The notes: generated by a model not told the origin, from the letters alone. A DNA stretch of 44,432 nt from a bacterium (GCA_030426945.1 JAUHXL010000006.1:1-44432); one strand, 5' to 3'. Positions 6,827 through 18,730 are shown, counted from the first letter of the stretch. Program-made: numbers and translations.

Positions 6827-9800
6827 ATGGCGGCGACCAAAGCCGAGTTGATCGCCGGCGGCACGCGCAAGCGCAGCGCCGGCTCGAAGAGCAAGGCCGA
6901 GACGCCGCGCCGGCGCGCCGCGGACCGTGAGGCGGACGCCCTGCGCAACGAGGTGCTGGGCATCGGCATCCTCGCCGCGAGCCTGTGCCTGATGCTGGCG
7001 CTGGCGTCCTTCCACCTGTCGGACGTCTCGGCCACGGGGCTCGCGGCCGAGACCGGCCAGACGCACAACCTGATCGGCCCGGTGGGCGCCTCCATGGCGG
7101 ACGTCCTGCTGTCGATCTTCGGCGTGGCCGCGTTCCTCCTGCCGCTCACGCTGGCGCTGCCGGGCATCTGCTTCGTCACCGGACGACCCGTGCGGCTCGC
7201 GGTGTCCGACGCCGTCGGCTATCCCGTGCTGGTGCTGTTCTGCGCCATGGCCGGCCACCTGTGGATGGACGGTGCCGCAGTCATGGGCCACGACGCGGGC
7301 GGGGTGATCGGCGCCTACGGGGCCGAGGTGCTGCGGGCCCTCTTCGGGCGTACCGGCGCGTACATCCTGATCTACTCCGTGATCGCGCTGACCTTCGTGC
7401 TCACCACGCGGGTCAGCATCGTGCGCCTCGCGGGCAAGGCGGCCACACCGCTGGCGCGCTCGGCCCACTCGGCGCGGAGCGGGGTGGCGCAGGGGGCGGG
7501 GTCGCTGGTCGAGCAGGCCGGCGGGCGCTTCGGGGCCTGGCGGATGGCCAGGGCGGAGGCCCGCGCGGCCCGGCGCGAGGCGCGCGACGCGGACCGCGCC
7601 GCCAAGGCAGAGGCGAAGGCCGCGCGGCGCGAGCGCGCGGAGCGTGAGCCCCCAGTCGAGCGCGACGCGGAGGCCGCGGTCGCTGACCACGAGGCGGTCG
7701 ACGCGGCGCCCGAGCCGCGGACGTCCGGGGCCGGCCTGCGCGGCCTGCTGGGTCGGCTGCGCGGGGCGCGTCGCCGGCCGGTTGATCGACTCAGCCCCAC
7801 CGAGATGGCGCTCGGTCGGGACGAGGGCTTCACCCTCGGCGCCGTCGCGGGCGAGCCGTCGGACGCCGTCGTCGATGTCGACCACGCCGGCGCGGAGCTG
7901 GAGGATCCCCTCGACCGCGCCGCGCTGGCGGGGCAGGGGGACACGATGCTGGCCCCCGCCCTCAGCGACGCGCCGGCCCCCCAGGTTCGGGCACGCCGCG
8001 CGGCGCCCGCGCCGGCGCCCGTCGAGGTCGAGCACCCGGAGGAGGCGCTCGAGGCGCCGTTCGACGAGGACGACCTGGCGGACGAGGAGGACCCGGTCGC
8101 CGCCGACGCGTGGGACGACGCTCCCGAGGCGGCGGTCGACGTCGCGCCCGCGGCCCCCGAGAAGCCCGTGGTGAAGCAGCGCAGGCTGCGCGACGAGGCC
8201 GAGCAGCTCGACATCCCCCTGCCCGAGGTGCAGCAGTACGACGGCTACATCAAGCCCCCGCTCAGCTTCCTCGACTACGACGACAGCTCGCAGATCGAGG
8301 TGGACGCGGCGTTCCTGCAGGACCAGGCCGAGCGGCTGGTCGAGTCGCTCAAGACGTTCCGCATCGACGGCCGGGTCACCGAGATCCACCCCGGACCGGT
8401 CGTCACGATGTTCGAGTTCGAGCCGGCGCCCGGCGTACGCATCAGCAAGATCGCCGGCCTGGCCGACGACCTGGCCATGGCTCTCAAGGCGATCAAGGTG
8501 CGCATCGTCGCGCCCATCCCGGGCAAGGGCGTGGTGGGCTTCGAGGTGCCGAACAAGCAGCGCGAGATGGTCTACCTCAAGGAGGTCATCGGGGCCGCGG
8601 TCTTCCAGAGCAAGAAGAACCAGCTGCCCATGGCGCTCGGCAAGGATATCCACGGGGCGCCCACGCTGACCGATCTGGCGAAGATGCCCCACCTGCTGGT
8701 CGCCGGCACCACCGGATCCGGCAAGTCGGTGGGCGTCAACTGCATGATCACCAGCCTGCTGTACCACGCCACGCCCGAGGACGTGCGCTTCATCATGGTC
8801 GACCCCAAGATGCTCGAGCTGAGCATCTACGAGGGCGTCCCGCACCTTCTGCTGCCGGTCGTGACCGACGCCAAGAAGGCGGCCGCGGCGCTGAAGTGGG
8901 CCGTCGACGAGATGGAGCGGCGCTACGAGCTGATGAAGGACGCGGGCGTGCGCGATCTGCGGGGGCACAACCGCAAGCTCGAGAAGCAGCGGGACGACCT
9001 CGCCCTGCGGGTGGAGCAGCTGCGCCTCGAGGCCGAGGCCGCGTGGGCGGCCGCCGAGGCGGCCGCGGTGGTCGATCCCGAGACCGGGGCCGTCCGCAAC
9101 CCGCCCGAGGACGATCCGCGCGCGCGCCGCGCCCGCGAGGATTTCGTCGAGGCGAGCATCGAGCTCGACGAGGTGCCCCGCAAGGTGCCCTACATCGTGG
9201 TGGTCATCGACGAGTTCGCCGATCTGATGATGGTGGCGGGCAAGGAGGTCGAGTACTGCGTCGCGCGCATCGCGCAGAAGGCGCGCGCGGCGGGCATTCA
9301 CCTGATCCTGGCGACCCAGCGGCCCTCGACCGATGTCATCACCGGCGTCATCAAGGCGAACTTCCCCACGCGCATCGCGTTCCAGGTGTCGTGCGGCATC
9401 GACAGCCGCACCATCCTGTCGACGAACGGCGCGGAGAACCTGCTCGGCAAGGGCGACATGCTGTTCCTGCCGCCGGGCACCTCGCGGCTGACCCGCGTGC
9501 ACGGCGCCTTCGTCAGCGAGGAGGAGATCCACCAGGTCGTGGAGTTCATCAAGGCGCAGCAGGAGCCGGACTACCTCGACGAGTCGGTGCTCGACCTCGG
9601 CGAGGAGGGCGGCGAGGACGACGAGGACACCGGCGACCTCGATCCGATGTACGAGGAGGCCGTGCGCGTCGTGTTCCGCGACGGCCGCGCCAGCACCAGC
9701 CACCTGCAGCGGCGGCTGTCGCTGGGCTACAACCGCGCGGCGCGCATCGTCGATCAGATGGAGCGGGACGGGCTGGTGGGGCCGTCGAACGGCGCCAAGC

Positions 9801-9859
9801 CGCGGTCGGTGAACAAGCCGGTGATGACCGAGCTGATCGAGCGCTGGGACAGCGTGTGA
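6827..9859 (+). CDS. ftsK: DNA translocase FtsK
   Basis: The product has 1010 residues. It pumps DNA at the division septum and activates XerCD recombination for chromosome dimer resolution. Residues about 43-200 hold several hydrophobic membrane helices, followed by an Ala/Glu/Asp-rich linker to about 460. The motor has Walker A GTTGSGKS (about 627-634) and Walker B IVVVIDEFADLMM (about 790). The C-terminal gamma winged helix (about 945-1010) has the usual YNRAARIVDQMERDGLVG. Between GVRDLRGHN and PYIVVVIDE lie 71 charged residues rich in Leu/Glu/Arg, about twice the length of the E. coli loop and probably coiled coil. A promoter and a terminator bracket the gene. Confidence 0.96.
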   Translation: MAATKAELIAGGTRKRSAGSKSKAETPRRRAADREADALRNEVLGIGILAASLCLMLALASFHLSDVSATGLAAETGQTHNLIGPVGASMADVLLSIFGVAAFLLPLTLALPGICFVTGRPVRLAVSDAVGYPVLVLFCAMAGHLWMDGAAVMGHDAGGVIGAYGAEVLRALFGRTGAYILIYSVIALTFVLTTRVSIVRLAGKAATPLARSAHSARSGVAQGAGSLVEQAGGRFGAWRMARAEARAARREARDADRAAKAEAKAARRERAEREPPVERDAEAAVADHEAVDAAPEPRTSGAGLRGLLGRLRGARRRPVDRLSPTEMALGRDEGFTLGAVAGEPSDAVVDVDHAGAELEDPLDRAALAGQGDTMLAPALSDAPAPQVRARRAAPAPAPVEVEHPEEALEAPFDEDDLADEEDPVAADAWDDAPEAAVDVAPAAPEKPVVKQRRLRDEAEQLDIPLPEVQQYDGYIKPPLSFLDYDDSSQIEVDAAFLQDQAERLVESLKTFRIDGRVTEIHPGPVVTMFEFEPAPGVRISKIAGLADDLAMALKAIKVRIVAPIPGKGVVGFEVPNKQREMVYLKEVIGAAVFQSKKNQLPMALGKDIHGAPTLTDLAKMPHLLVAGTTGSGKSVGVNCMITSLLYHATPEDVRFIMVDPKMLELSIYEGVPHLLLPVVTDAKKAAAALKWAVDEMERRYELMKDAGVRDLRGHNRKLEKQRDDLALRVEQLRLEAEAAWAAAEAAAVVDPETGAVRNPPEDDPRARRAREDFVEASIELDEVPRKVPYIVVVIDEFADLMMVAGKEVEYCVARIAQKARAAGIHLILATQRPSTDVITGVIKANFPTRIAFQVSCGIDSRTILSTNGAENLLGKGDMLFLPPGTSRLTRVHGAFVSEEEIHQVVEFIKAQQEPDYLDESVLDLGEEGGEDDEDTGDLDPMYEEAVRVVFRDGRASTSHLQRRLSLGYNRAARIVDQMERDGLVGPSNGAKPRSVNKPVMTELIERWDSV

Positions 9860-9909
9860 GGGCCTGCGGAGCGCTTCGGTTCGTCCCGGTGCGCTCCGCA
9901 GAAAAGAAA

Positions 9910-9944
9910 AAGCCCCGAGGCGTGAACCTCGGGGCTTATTCTTC
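9910..9944 (+). terminator. Terminator after ftsK
   Basis: AAGCCCCGAGG (9910-9920) pairs perfectly with CCTCGGGGCTT (9927-9937) around CGTGAA, followed by ATTCTT. The A-rich left flank means it could also stop minus-strand transcription leaving tRNA-Asp. Confidence 0.9.
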
Positions 9945-9954
9945 CAGACGATTC

Positions 9955-10031
9955 TGGCGGAGCGGACGGGACTTGAACCCGCGGCCTCTGGCTTGACAGG
10001 CCAGCGTTCTAACCGACTGAACTACCGCTCC
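9955..10031 (-). tRNA. tRNA-Asp (GTC)
   Basis: 77-base cloverleaf including an encoded CCA (complement of 9955-9957). The acceptor is GGAGCGG/CCGCTCC with discriminator G, the anticodon loop is CTGTCAA, and the T arm contains GGTTCAA. It closely matches E. coli tRNA-Asp. Its own promoter candidate lies at 10053-10081, and the ftsK terminator lies downstream. Confidence 0.97.
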
Positions 10032-10052
10032 AGACGGCTTCAGTGAGGCGGG

Positions 10053-10081
10053 AGATTACAGACGCTCCCGGGCGAGGTCAA
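10053..10081 (-). promoter_or_regulatory. Candidate promoter of tRNA-Asp
   Basis: On the minus strand TTGACC (10076-10081), 17 bases, TAATCT (10053-10058), about 22 bases before the mature tRNA 5' end. The CGGGAG/CTCCCG inverted repeat (10049-10070) overlaps it. Confidence 0.55.
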
Positions 10082-10089
10082 CAGAAAAA

Positions 10090-10608
10090 ATGATCGAAGT
10101 CGATCGAGCCTGGCGGCTGTTGGCGACCGGGCAGGGCGCCGCCGCGGTGTGGACCGGCTTGGTCGAGGGGCAGGGTCCGCTCGCGCTGGCCGTCGCGCCC
10201 CTGCACGGCGTCAACGGGCGGCTGTGGGCGCTCGAGGAGGCCGTGCGCGACCGCGCCCTCGCCGACATCGAGATCGTCCGCCTCAAGCGCGCCATCGACG
10301 CCGAGAACCTCGCTCGACACGACGCGGTGCACACCATCGACCGCGCCGTCGACGCCTGCTTCGGTCTGCAGCGGGCGCCCGACGACGAGGCGGCGGTCGT
10401 CGACTCGCAGTCGGTGGGGCAGATGGTGGATCGTCTGTCGGTGCTGGCCCTGAAGGTGGCGGCGTGGGCCGGCGCACCGGCGCGCCGAGCCGCGCTCGAG
10501 GGCCAGCGGCTGCGGGTGGGCCGCTGCCTCGACCGCGTCGGCTGGGCGCTCGCCCGGGGCGAGGGCACCGCGCAGGCTTTCGACGAGGCGAAGACCTACT
10601 CGGCGTGA
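10090..10608 (+). CDS. DUF4254 family protein
   Basis: The product has 172 residues. The sequence APLHGVNGRLWALEEAVRD, then DIEIVRLKRAIDAENLARHD and AVHTIDRAVD, matches the DUF4254 signature (an H-x-x-N-x-x-L-W-x-x-E region followed by K-R-x-I-D-x-x-N). The family is all-helical and often lies near sugar-transfer genes, but its function is unknown and no such genes are adjacent here. The ATG at 10090 has only a weak GAGG about 12 bases upstream. The gene overlaps the convergent nuclease-like gene by 13 bases at the 3' ends. Confidence 0.8.
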   Translation: MIEVDRAWRLLATGQGAAAVWTGLVEGQGPLALAVAPLHGVNGRLWALEEAVRDRALADIEIVRLKRAIDAENLARHDAVHTIDRAVDACFGLQRAPDDEAAVVDSQSVGQMVDRLSVLALKVAAWAGAPARRAALEGQRLRVGRCLDRVGWALARGEGTAQAFDEAKTYSA

Positions 10609-11804
10609 CGTAGGCGCAGGCGGACGGGCAGGTGATCGCTGTAGCCCTCACCGCTGCGCACGTCGTAGCTGTTCGGCTGGCCCGCGCCGGTCAGCAGGAA
10701 GCCCGGCGCCACCGCGCCCATCGAGCCGGGCACCAGCTGCCAGGGGGCCTCGCCGCCCGGCCGCATGTTGCCGCTCAGCACCAGGTGGTCGAGGCGCGTC
10801 CAGTCACCGCGGAAGTTGTACGAGCTGTTCTGGGCGTCGTTCCAGTCGTTGCTGTTGCGGTCGCGCAGCACGACGCCGGCGTCGCCCCAGGCGTTGAACA
10901 GGTCCATCGGCCCCGTGACCGCGGCGAGGTCGAGCCCCGCCTGCAGCGCCTCGGCCAGCGGCGGCTCGAACTCGAAGGTGTTGAAGTCGCCGAGCGCCAC
11001 GACGGGCAGCGTGGGATCCTGGCCGAGCAGGGTGTCGAAGACGTCCCGAAGCTGCAGCGCCGAGCGCAGCCGGTGCTCCTCGTCCGCGCAGGGCAGCGAG
11101 TTGTTCGTCTTCGCTTTCCAGTGGTTGCCCAGCAGCAGCAGATCGGTGACGTCGTCGCCCTCGAAGTCGATCTCGACCTGGAAGATGGGGCGCGCCTCCG
11201 GCCGTGAGCCGTCGAGGGTGGTGAAGCCCTCGGGCGTCATGCACCGGTGCTCCCAGCCGATGGGCCGGCCGGCCGCCTGGCGGACCGGAAAGCGGCTGAG
11301 GACGCCGATGCCGATGCCGCGCGGATCGCGCGTGGGCACCACGTGCACCTCGATGTAGTCCGGCCCGCCCGCGGCGCGGACGGCGTCGCGCAGATCGGTC
11401 AGCACATCCTCGGTCTCGATCTCGTTGAGCAGCAGCACGTCGGCGTCGAGCGCCTGCAGCACCTGCACGAGGCGCTGCAGGCGGTTCGTGAGGCGGGCGG
11501 CGTCCCACTGCCCGGCGGCGGGGGTGAACTCGCCCTCATCGGTGGTCGGGTCGTCGACGAGGTCGAACAGGTTCTGCACGTTGTAGGTGGCCAGCACGAT
11601 CTCGTCGGGGCGCTGACCGGCGAAGGCGTCGGGGCCGTCGTCGCCGGCGTCCTCCGGGCCAGCGTCGGCGGGGAGGCCGAGATCGCTCGGGGCGCCCCCA
11701 TCGAACATGAAGACGGGCAGGCGGCGGCCGCTCGGATCGTCCTGACAGGCGGTCAGGCCGGCGACCATCATCAGCGGCGCGAGCAGGCGAGGGCGTCGAA
11801 TCAA
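10596..11804 (-). CDS. Endonuclease/exonuclease/phosphatase-family lipoprotein
   Basis: The product has 402 residues. The likely start is TTG at 11804, nine bases after GGAG; it gives basic residues, a hydrophobic core and lipobox LTAC with Cys20. An Asp/Pro/Gly-rich linker follows. The EEP fold then begins at LATYNVQNLFDLVDD, with metal ligand Glu in LLLNEIETED, the His-containing LLLGNHWKAK, GDFNTFEFEP and the terminal SDHLPVRL. These are the catalytic landmarks of DNase I-like enzymes, so it is probably active outside the cytoplasm on nucleic acid or a phosphoester; the substrate is unknown. The gene lies downstream of tRNA-Val with no clear promoter in the 47-base gap. Confidence 0.85.
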   Translation of the reverse strand: MIRRPRLLAPLMMVAGLTACQDDPSGRRLPVFMFDGGAPSDLGLPADAGPEDAGDDGPDAFAGQRPDEIVLATYNVQNLFDLVDDPTTDEGEFTPAAGQWDAARLTNRLQRLVQVLQALDADVLLLNEIETEDVLTDLRDAVRAAGGPDYIEVHVVPTRDPRGIGIGVLSRFPVRQAAGRPIGWEHRCMTPEGFTTLDGSRPEARPIFQVEIDFEGDDVTDLLLLGNHWKAKTNNSLPCADEEHRLRSALQLRDVFDTLLGQDPTLPVVALGDFNTFEFEPPLAEALQAGLDLAAVTGPMDLFNAWGDAGVVLRDRNSNDWNDAQNSSYNFRGDWTRLDHLVLSGNMRPGGEAPWQLVPGSMGAVAPGFLLTGAGQPNSYDVRSGEGYSDHLPVRLRLRHAE

Positions 11805-11851
11805 GGCGCTGGGCTCCAGGCGGTCGAGGCGCGCGAGGGGAGAACAGGCTG

Positions 11852-11924
11852 TGGGCGGGACAGGGCTCGAACCTGCGACCGGCGGCATGTAAGGCCGCTG
11901 CTCTACCAACTGAGCTACCCGCCC
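11852..11924 (-). tRNA. tRNA-Val (TAC)
   Basis: 73-base cloverleaf without encoded CCA. Acceptor GGGCGGG/CCCGCCC, discriminator A, anticodon stem GCGGC/GCCGC with loop CTTACAT. It sits 32 bases downstream of the lon stop and 47 bases upstream of the nuclease-like gene, all on one strand, so it may be processed from a lon read-through transcript. Confidence 0.96.
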
Positions 11925-11956
11925 AACGGATCCCCCGCGCGCGCCGCCCTCTCGGA

Positions 11957-14401
<2,445 letters not shown>

Positions 14402-14435
14402 GGGCCTCCCAGGGAGCGCAACCGGTACGGGGCGC

Positions 14436-14441
14436 AGTCTA
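14436..14441 (-). promoter_or_regulatory. Candidate -10 element of the lon promoter
   Basis: Minus-strand TAGACT within GCTAGACT, about 35 bases before the lon ATG. The best -35 (TTCTCG, 16 bases further upstream) is weak, and a GGGCTTC/GAAGCCC hairpin covers that side. No heat-shock sigma-32 consensus or CIRCE element is visible. Confidence 0.35.
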
Positions 14442-14534
14442 GCACGGGGCTTCGCGGCGAGAAGCCCGCGACGCTGCTTCGATCATCAACGGGATGAGCC
14501 GGGCCGGGTGGGCGTCGCGCGGGGCGCGCCCGCC

Positions 14535-15791
<1,257 letters not shown>

Positions 15792-15829
15792 CGAGCCTCC
15801 CCTGTTCGGTGGGTCAGTCGGCCGGTAGG

Positions 15830-16456
15830 TCAGTCGACGCCGTGGACGCGCGCCATGACCTCGTCGACCAAACCGTACTCCTTCGCGTCGTCCGCCGTCA
15901 TGTAGCGGTCGCGGTCCGTGTCGGTGGCGATGCGCTCGAGGGGCTGCCCGGTGTTCTTCGCGAGGATGTTGTTGAGGATGTCCCGCAGGCGCAGGATCTC
16001 CTTGGCCTGGATCTCGATGTCCGACGCCTGGCCCTGCGCGCCGCCGAGGGGCTGGTGCACCATGATGCGCGCGTGGGGCAGCGCGAAGCGCCGACCCTTC
16101 TCGCCGCTCGACAAGAGGAAGGCGCCCATGCTGGCCGCCTGCCCGATGCAGATGGTGCTGACCGGGCTCTTGACGTGGTTCATCGTGTCGTAGATCGCCA
16201 TGCCGCTGGTGATCACGCCGCCCGGCGAGTTGATGTAGAGGGCGATGTCCTTGTCGGGATCCTCGCTCTCCAGGTACAGCAGCTGCGCGATGATGACGTT
16301 GGCGACCCGATCATCGATCGGCGTCCCCAAGAAGATGATCCGGTCCTTGAGCAACCGACTGAAGATGTCCCACCCCCGCTCCCCCCGGTGCGTCTGCTCG
16401 ACGACGGTCGGGATCAGGTTGGTGGGCACGAACTCCATCCAGTCGGGGTAGGCCAT
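15830..16456 (-). CDS. clpP: ClpP, proteolytic subunit of Clp protease
   Basis: The product has 208 residues, the standard length. The serine-protease triad is visible: Ser109 in QAASMGAF, His134 in IMVHQPLGG and Asp183 in TDRDRYM. The N-terminal region [20 protein letters not shown] is typical of the processed family. The start lies 7 bases after the tig stop, implying co-transcription with trigger factor. It forms the tetradecameric chamber used by ClpX, encoded next. Confidence 0.97.
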   Translation of the reverse strand: MAYPDWMEFVPTNLIPTVVEQTHRGERGWDIFSRLLKDRIIFLGTPIDDRVANVIIAQLLYLESEDPDKDIALYINSPGGVITSGMAIYDTMNHVKSPVSTICIGQAASMGAFLLSSGEKGRRFALPHARIMVHQPLGGAQGQASDIEIQAKEILRLRDILNNILAKNTGQPLERIATDTDRDRYMTADDAKEYGLVDEVMARVHGVD

Positions 16457-16463
16457 CAGAACC

Positions 16464-17807
16464 TCAGTCGTGGTCGTGGGCGTGATCGCCGTCGTCGTCG
16501 TGGACGTGCATCGGCACCTCCCGCTCGACGGTGGCCACGTTAGCCTTGGTCAAGAGAAAATCAAGCACCTTGTCCTGGCGCATTCGACGCCGCAGGCCGG
16601 CCCGGCGATTCGGATCGCGGTAGGCCTGCCGCAGGCGCGCGCCGTACTGGCCCATCACCCGCACCATCTGCTCGATCTGCGCGTTGACCTCGTGCGCCTC
16701 GACGTCCATGGCCTCCTTGTCGGCCATGGCGTCGAGCACGAGCTCGACCCGCACGTCGCGGATGACCTCGTCGCGCAGCGTGGGCGCCTTCGAATCGGCC
16801 TCGGCCCGCGCGGCCGCGAAGTCGCTGCCGCCCTTCACCGCCTCGCTGATCAGCTCGCTCTTCTTGTCCTCGACCGCCGCGCTGACGAGCGCCTCGGGCA
16901 CCTCGAAGTCGTAGGTGTCGGCGATCTTGGCCTTCAGCTGGCGCTTCGCCTCGTCGCTGGCGGCGCCGTTGAACCGCCCCTCGATGCGCGCCTTGAGCTG
17001 CGCCTTGACGGCGTCGAGGTTCTCCTCGCCCAGCTGATCCGCCAGGGGCTGCCCGATCTCGGGGATGACCTTGGCCTTGATGTCCTTGATCGTGCAGGCG
17101 AACTGGGCGGTCTTGCTCGCCAGGTGCTCCGCCGGGTAGTCGGCCGGGAACTCGACCTCGACGGTGAAGGCCTCGCCGACCGTCTTGCCCACGAGCTGGG
17201 GCTCGAAGCCGGGGATGAAGCGGCCGCTGCCCAGCTCGAGCTCGGCGTCCTCGGCGGTGCCGCCGGCGAAGGCCTCGCCGTCGATGCTGCCCGCGTAGTC
17301 GAGCACCACCATGTCGCCGTCCTGCGTCACGGTGCGATCCTCGACGGGCTCCCACGACGCGAGCTGCTCGGCGAGGTGCTCGAGTTCGTGCTCGACGACG
17401 GCGTCGCTGGCGGTGAAGGTCTCGAGGTTCGCCTCGAGCTCGGCGTAGGGCCGCACCTCGATGTCGGGGGTGACCTCGACGGTGAAGGTGAAGACGAAGT
17501 CGTGTCCCTGCTGCACCCGATCAGCCGCGTCGAAGTCGGGCTGGCCCACGGGGGTCAGCGCGAGATCGTCGAGGGCCTTGCCCCACGCCTCACCGACGAG
17601 CTGCTCGGTGACGTCCGCCGTCGCCTGGGCGCCGAAGCGCTTGCGCAGGTGGCTCATCGGCACCTTGCCGCGGCGGAAGCCGGGCAGGCTGGTGCGCTGA
17701 GCGATGCGGTTGTAGGTCTTCGAGAAGGCCGAGTCCACCTGGGGGGCAGGCACGGTGATCCGCACGCGCTTGCGAACCGGGCTGAGCTCTTCGATGTCAA
17801 GCTGCAT
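16464..17807 (-). CDS. tig: Trigger factor
   Basis: The product has 447 residues. It is a ribosome-bound chaperone and prolyl isomerase for nascent chains. The ribosome-binding signature GFRRGKVP is at 43-50. The FKBP-like domain runs from about 155 ([17 protein letters not shown] to [14 protein letters not shown]), followed by the helical C-terminal arms. The ATG at 17807 begins [10 protein letters not shown], typical of the family; upstream frame is not conserved-looking, and no strong ribosome site is seen. The extreme C terminus is an unusual His/Asp-rich tail ([14 protein letters not shown]) that could bind metal. The gene follows tRNA-Leu by 84 bases with no clear promoter, so it may be read from the tRNA transcript. 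Confidence 0.95.
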   Translation of the reverse strand: MQLDIEELSPVRKRVRITVPAPQVDSAFSKTYNRIAQRTSLPGFRRGKVPMSHLRKRFGAQATADVTEQLVGEAWGKALDDLALTPVGQPDFDAADRVQQGHDFVFTFTVEVTPDIEVRPYAELEANLETFTASDAVVEHELEHLAEQLASWEPVEDRTVTQDGDMVVLDYAGSIDGEAFAGGTAEDAELELGSGRFIPGFEPQLVGKTVGEAFTVEVEFPADYPAEHLASKTAQFACTIKDIKAKVIPEIGQPLADQLGEENLDAVKAQLKARIEGRFNGAASDEAKRQLKAKIADTYDFEVPEALVSAAVEDKKSELISEAVKGGSDFAAARAEADSKAPTLRDEVIRDVRVELVLDAMADKEAMDVEAHEVNAQIEQMVRVMGQYGARLRQAYRDPNRRAGLRRRMRQDKVLDFLLTKANVATVEREVPMHVHDDDGDHAHDHD

Positions 17808-17860
17808 GGTCGTCTCGAGGCGCACGTGCGCCGGGTCGGTGGGTGGGGGCCAGAGGGCGC

Positions 17861-17881
17861 CGGGTGCACGGTGTGCGCCCG
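17861..17881 (-). other. Hairpin between tRNA-Leu and tig
   Basis: CGGGTGCAC (17861-17869) and GTGCGCCCG (17873-17881) pair with one mismatch around three bases. No T-run follows; it may be an RNA processing or stability element. Confidence 0.4.
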
Positions 17882-17891
17882 AGCCGGTCGG

Positions 17892-17973
17892 TGCGAGGAG
17901 GGGGAGTCGAACCCCCACGGTGAAAACCGCTGGAACCTAAATCCAGTGCGTCTGCCAATTCCGCCATCCTCGC
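17892..17973 (-). tRNA. tRNA-Leu (TAG)
   Basis: 82-base class II tRNA with long variable arm. Acceptor GCGAGGA/TCCTCGC, discriminator A, anticodon stem CTGGA/TCCAG with loop TTTAGGT, T arm GGTTCGA. CCA is not encoded. It is the last tRNA before tig. Confidence 0.96.
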
Positions 17974-18010
17974 CCGGGGTCGCCGGCATCGCCGGGGTCG
18001 CCGGGCACGG

Positions 18011-18040
18011 CCCGTCCACTCGCCGAGGCGAGTGGATGGG
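18011..18040 (-). other. Perfect 30-base hairpin between tRNA-Lys and tRNA-Leu
   Basis: The arms 18011-18024 and 18027-18040 pair along the full 14 positions (one G-T) around two bases; the core is CCACTCGCC/GGCGAGTGG. It fills the middle of the 84-base spacer and has no T-run. Confidence 0.7.
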
Positions 18041-18057
18041 TCGACCGTGCTGCGCGG

Positions 18058-18130
18058 TGGGCCATGAAGGAATCGAACCTTCAACCTGCGGATTAAGAGT
18101 CCGTTGCTCTGCCGATTGAGCTAATGGCCC
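18058..18130 (-). tRNA. tRNA-Lys (CTT), copy 1
   Basis: 73 bases, identical to the copy at 18219-18291. Acceptor GGGCCAT/ATGGCCC, discriminator A, anticodon loop CTCTTAA, CCA not encoded. Position 27-43 is an A-C mismatch at the top of the anticodon stem. Confidence 0.96.
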
Positions 18131-18169
18131 GCGGGGCGCGAGGATGGTGGTCGGTCCGAGCACGTGCCC

Positions 18170-18191
18170 GCCGAGCGTCGAGACGCTCGGC
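18170..18191 (-). other. Perfect hairpin in the tRNA-Lys/tRNA-Lys spacer (1)
   Basis: GCCGAGCGTC (18170-18179) pairs with GACGCTCGGC (18182-18191) around GA: ten perfect pairs, no T-run. Confidence 0.7.
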
Positions 18192-18195
18192 AGGC

Positions 18196-18213
18196 CGAGG
18201 GGTGTACCCCTCG
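18196..18213 (-). other. Perfect hairpin in the tRNA-Lys/tRNA-Lys spacer (2)
   Basis: CGAGGGGT (18196-18203) pairs with ACCCCTCG (18206-18213) around GT: eight perfect pairs, four bases from the preceding hairpin. Confidence 0.65.
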
Positions 18214-18218
18214 TCGGG

Positions 18219-18291
18219 TGGGCCATGAAGGAATCGAACCTTCAACCTGCGGATTAAGAGTCCGTTGCTCTGCCGATTGAGCTAATGGCCC
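18219..18291 (-). tRNA. tRNA-Lys (CTT), copy 2
   Basis: 73 bases, identical to the copy at 18058-18130, the only duplicated tRNA in the cluster. The spacers around the two copies differ in sequence, so the duplication is not a simple recent tandem copy of the whole interval. Confidence 0.96.
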
Positions 18292-18380
18292 GGCGGTGTG
18301 CTCGGTAGGACCGGGTCACGCCGCGCCCGGCTGCACGACGAGCACGGGGCTCGAGGCGCAGCTGGGTGCGTCGGACAGGT

Positions 18381-18396
18381 CGTCTCGGTCGAGACG
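18381..18396 (-). other. Hairpin in the tRNA-Arg/tRNA-Lys spacer (1)
   Basis: CGTCTC (18381-18386) and GAGACG (18391-18396) around GGTC: six perfect pairs. Confidence 0.45.
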
Positions 18397-18418
18397 TCGG
18401 CGGCGCGAGGAACCTCTC

Positions 18419-18433
18419 CATGGCGCCGCCATG
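18419..18433 (-). other. Hairpin directly 3' of tRNA-Arg(TCG)
   Basis: CATGGC (18419-18424) and GCCATG (18428-18433) around three bases, abutting the mature 3' end of tRNA-Arg on the transcript. It is a possible 3'-processing signal. Confidence 0.45.
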
Positions 18434-18507
18434 CGCGCCCGGCAGGATTCGAACCTGCGACCTGCGGATTCGAAGTCCGACGCTCTATCCGGCTGAGCTA
18501 CGGGCGC
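18434..18507 (-). tRNA. tRNA-Arg (TCG)
   Basis: 74 bases. Acceptor GCGCCCG/CGGGCGC, discriminator G, anticodon stem CGGA/TCCG with loop CTTCGAA, T arm GGTTCGAA. CCA not encoded. Seven bases separate it from tRNA-His upstream. Confidence 0.96.
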
Positions 18508-18514
18508 ATTGAAG

Positions 18515-18587
18515 GGAGGATAACGGGGCTCGAACCCGTGACATTCGGTACCACAAACCGACGCTCTACCGACTGAGCTATATCCTC
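18515..18587 (-). tRNA. tRNA-His (GTG), no encoded G-1
   Basis: 73 bases. Acceptor GAGGATA/TATCCTC, discriminator C73, anticodon loop TTTGTGG. The base before position 1 in the transcript is C (complement of G at 18588), not the G-1 normally encoded in bacterial tRNA-His genes and used as the HisRS identity element. CCA is not encoded. Confidence 0.94.
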
Positions 18588-18595
18588 GACGAGGG

Positions 18596-18669
18596 CGCGC
18601 CTGGGTGGACTCGAACCACCGACCGGCGGATTAGAAGTCCGCTGCTCTATCCGGCTGAGCTACAGGCGC
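18596..18669 (-). tRNA. tRNA-Arg (TCT)
   Basis: 74 bases. Acceptor GCGCCTG/CAGGCGC, discriminator G, anticodon stem GCGGA/TCCGC with loop CTTCTAA. CCA not encoded. It lies eight bases upstream of tRNA-His. Confidence 0.96.
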
Positions 18670-18730
18670 TCGGACGGGCAGCCTCGACCGACCAGCTGTC
18701 AAAGACCCCGCTTCGATGGCCCTTTGGGGG

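Noticed and set aside
6350-9703. A 1117-codon minus-strand frame opposite ftsK
   Set aside because: Antisense shadow of a certain ftsK gene; composition is that of an out-of-phase reading.
17861-18433. Possible CRISPR or repeat array in the tRNA region
   Set aside because: The hairpins differ in sequence and spacing; there is no repeated unit other than the two identical tRNA-Lys genes.
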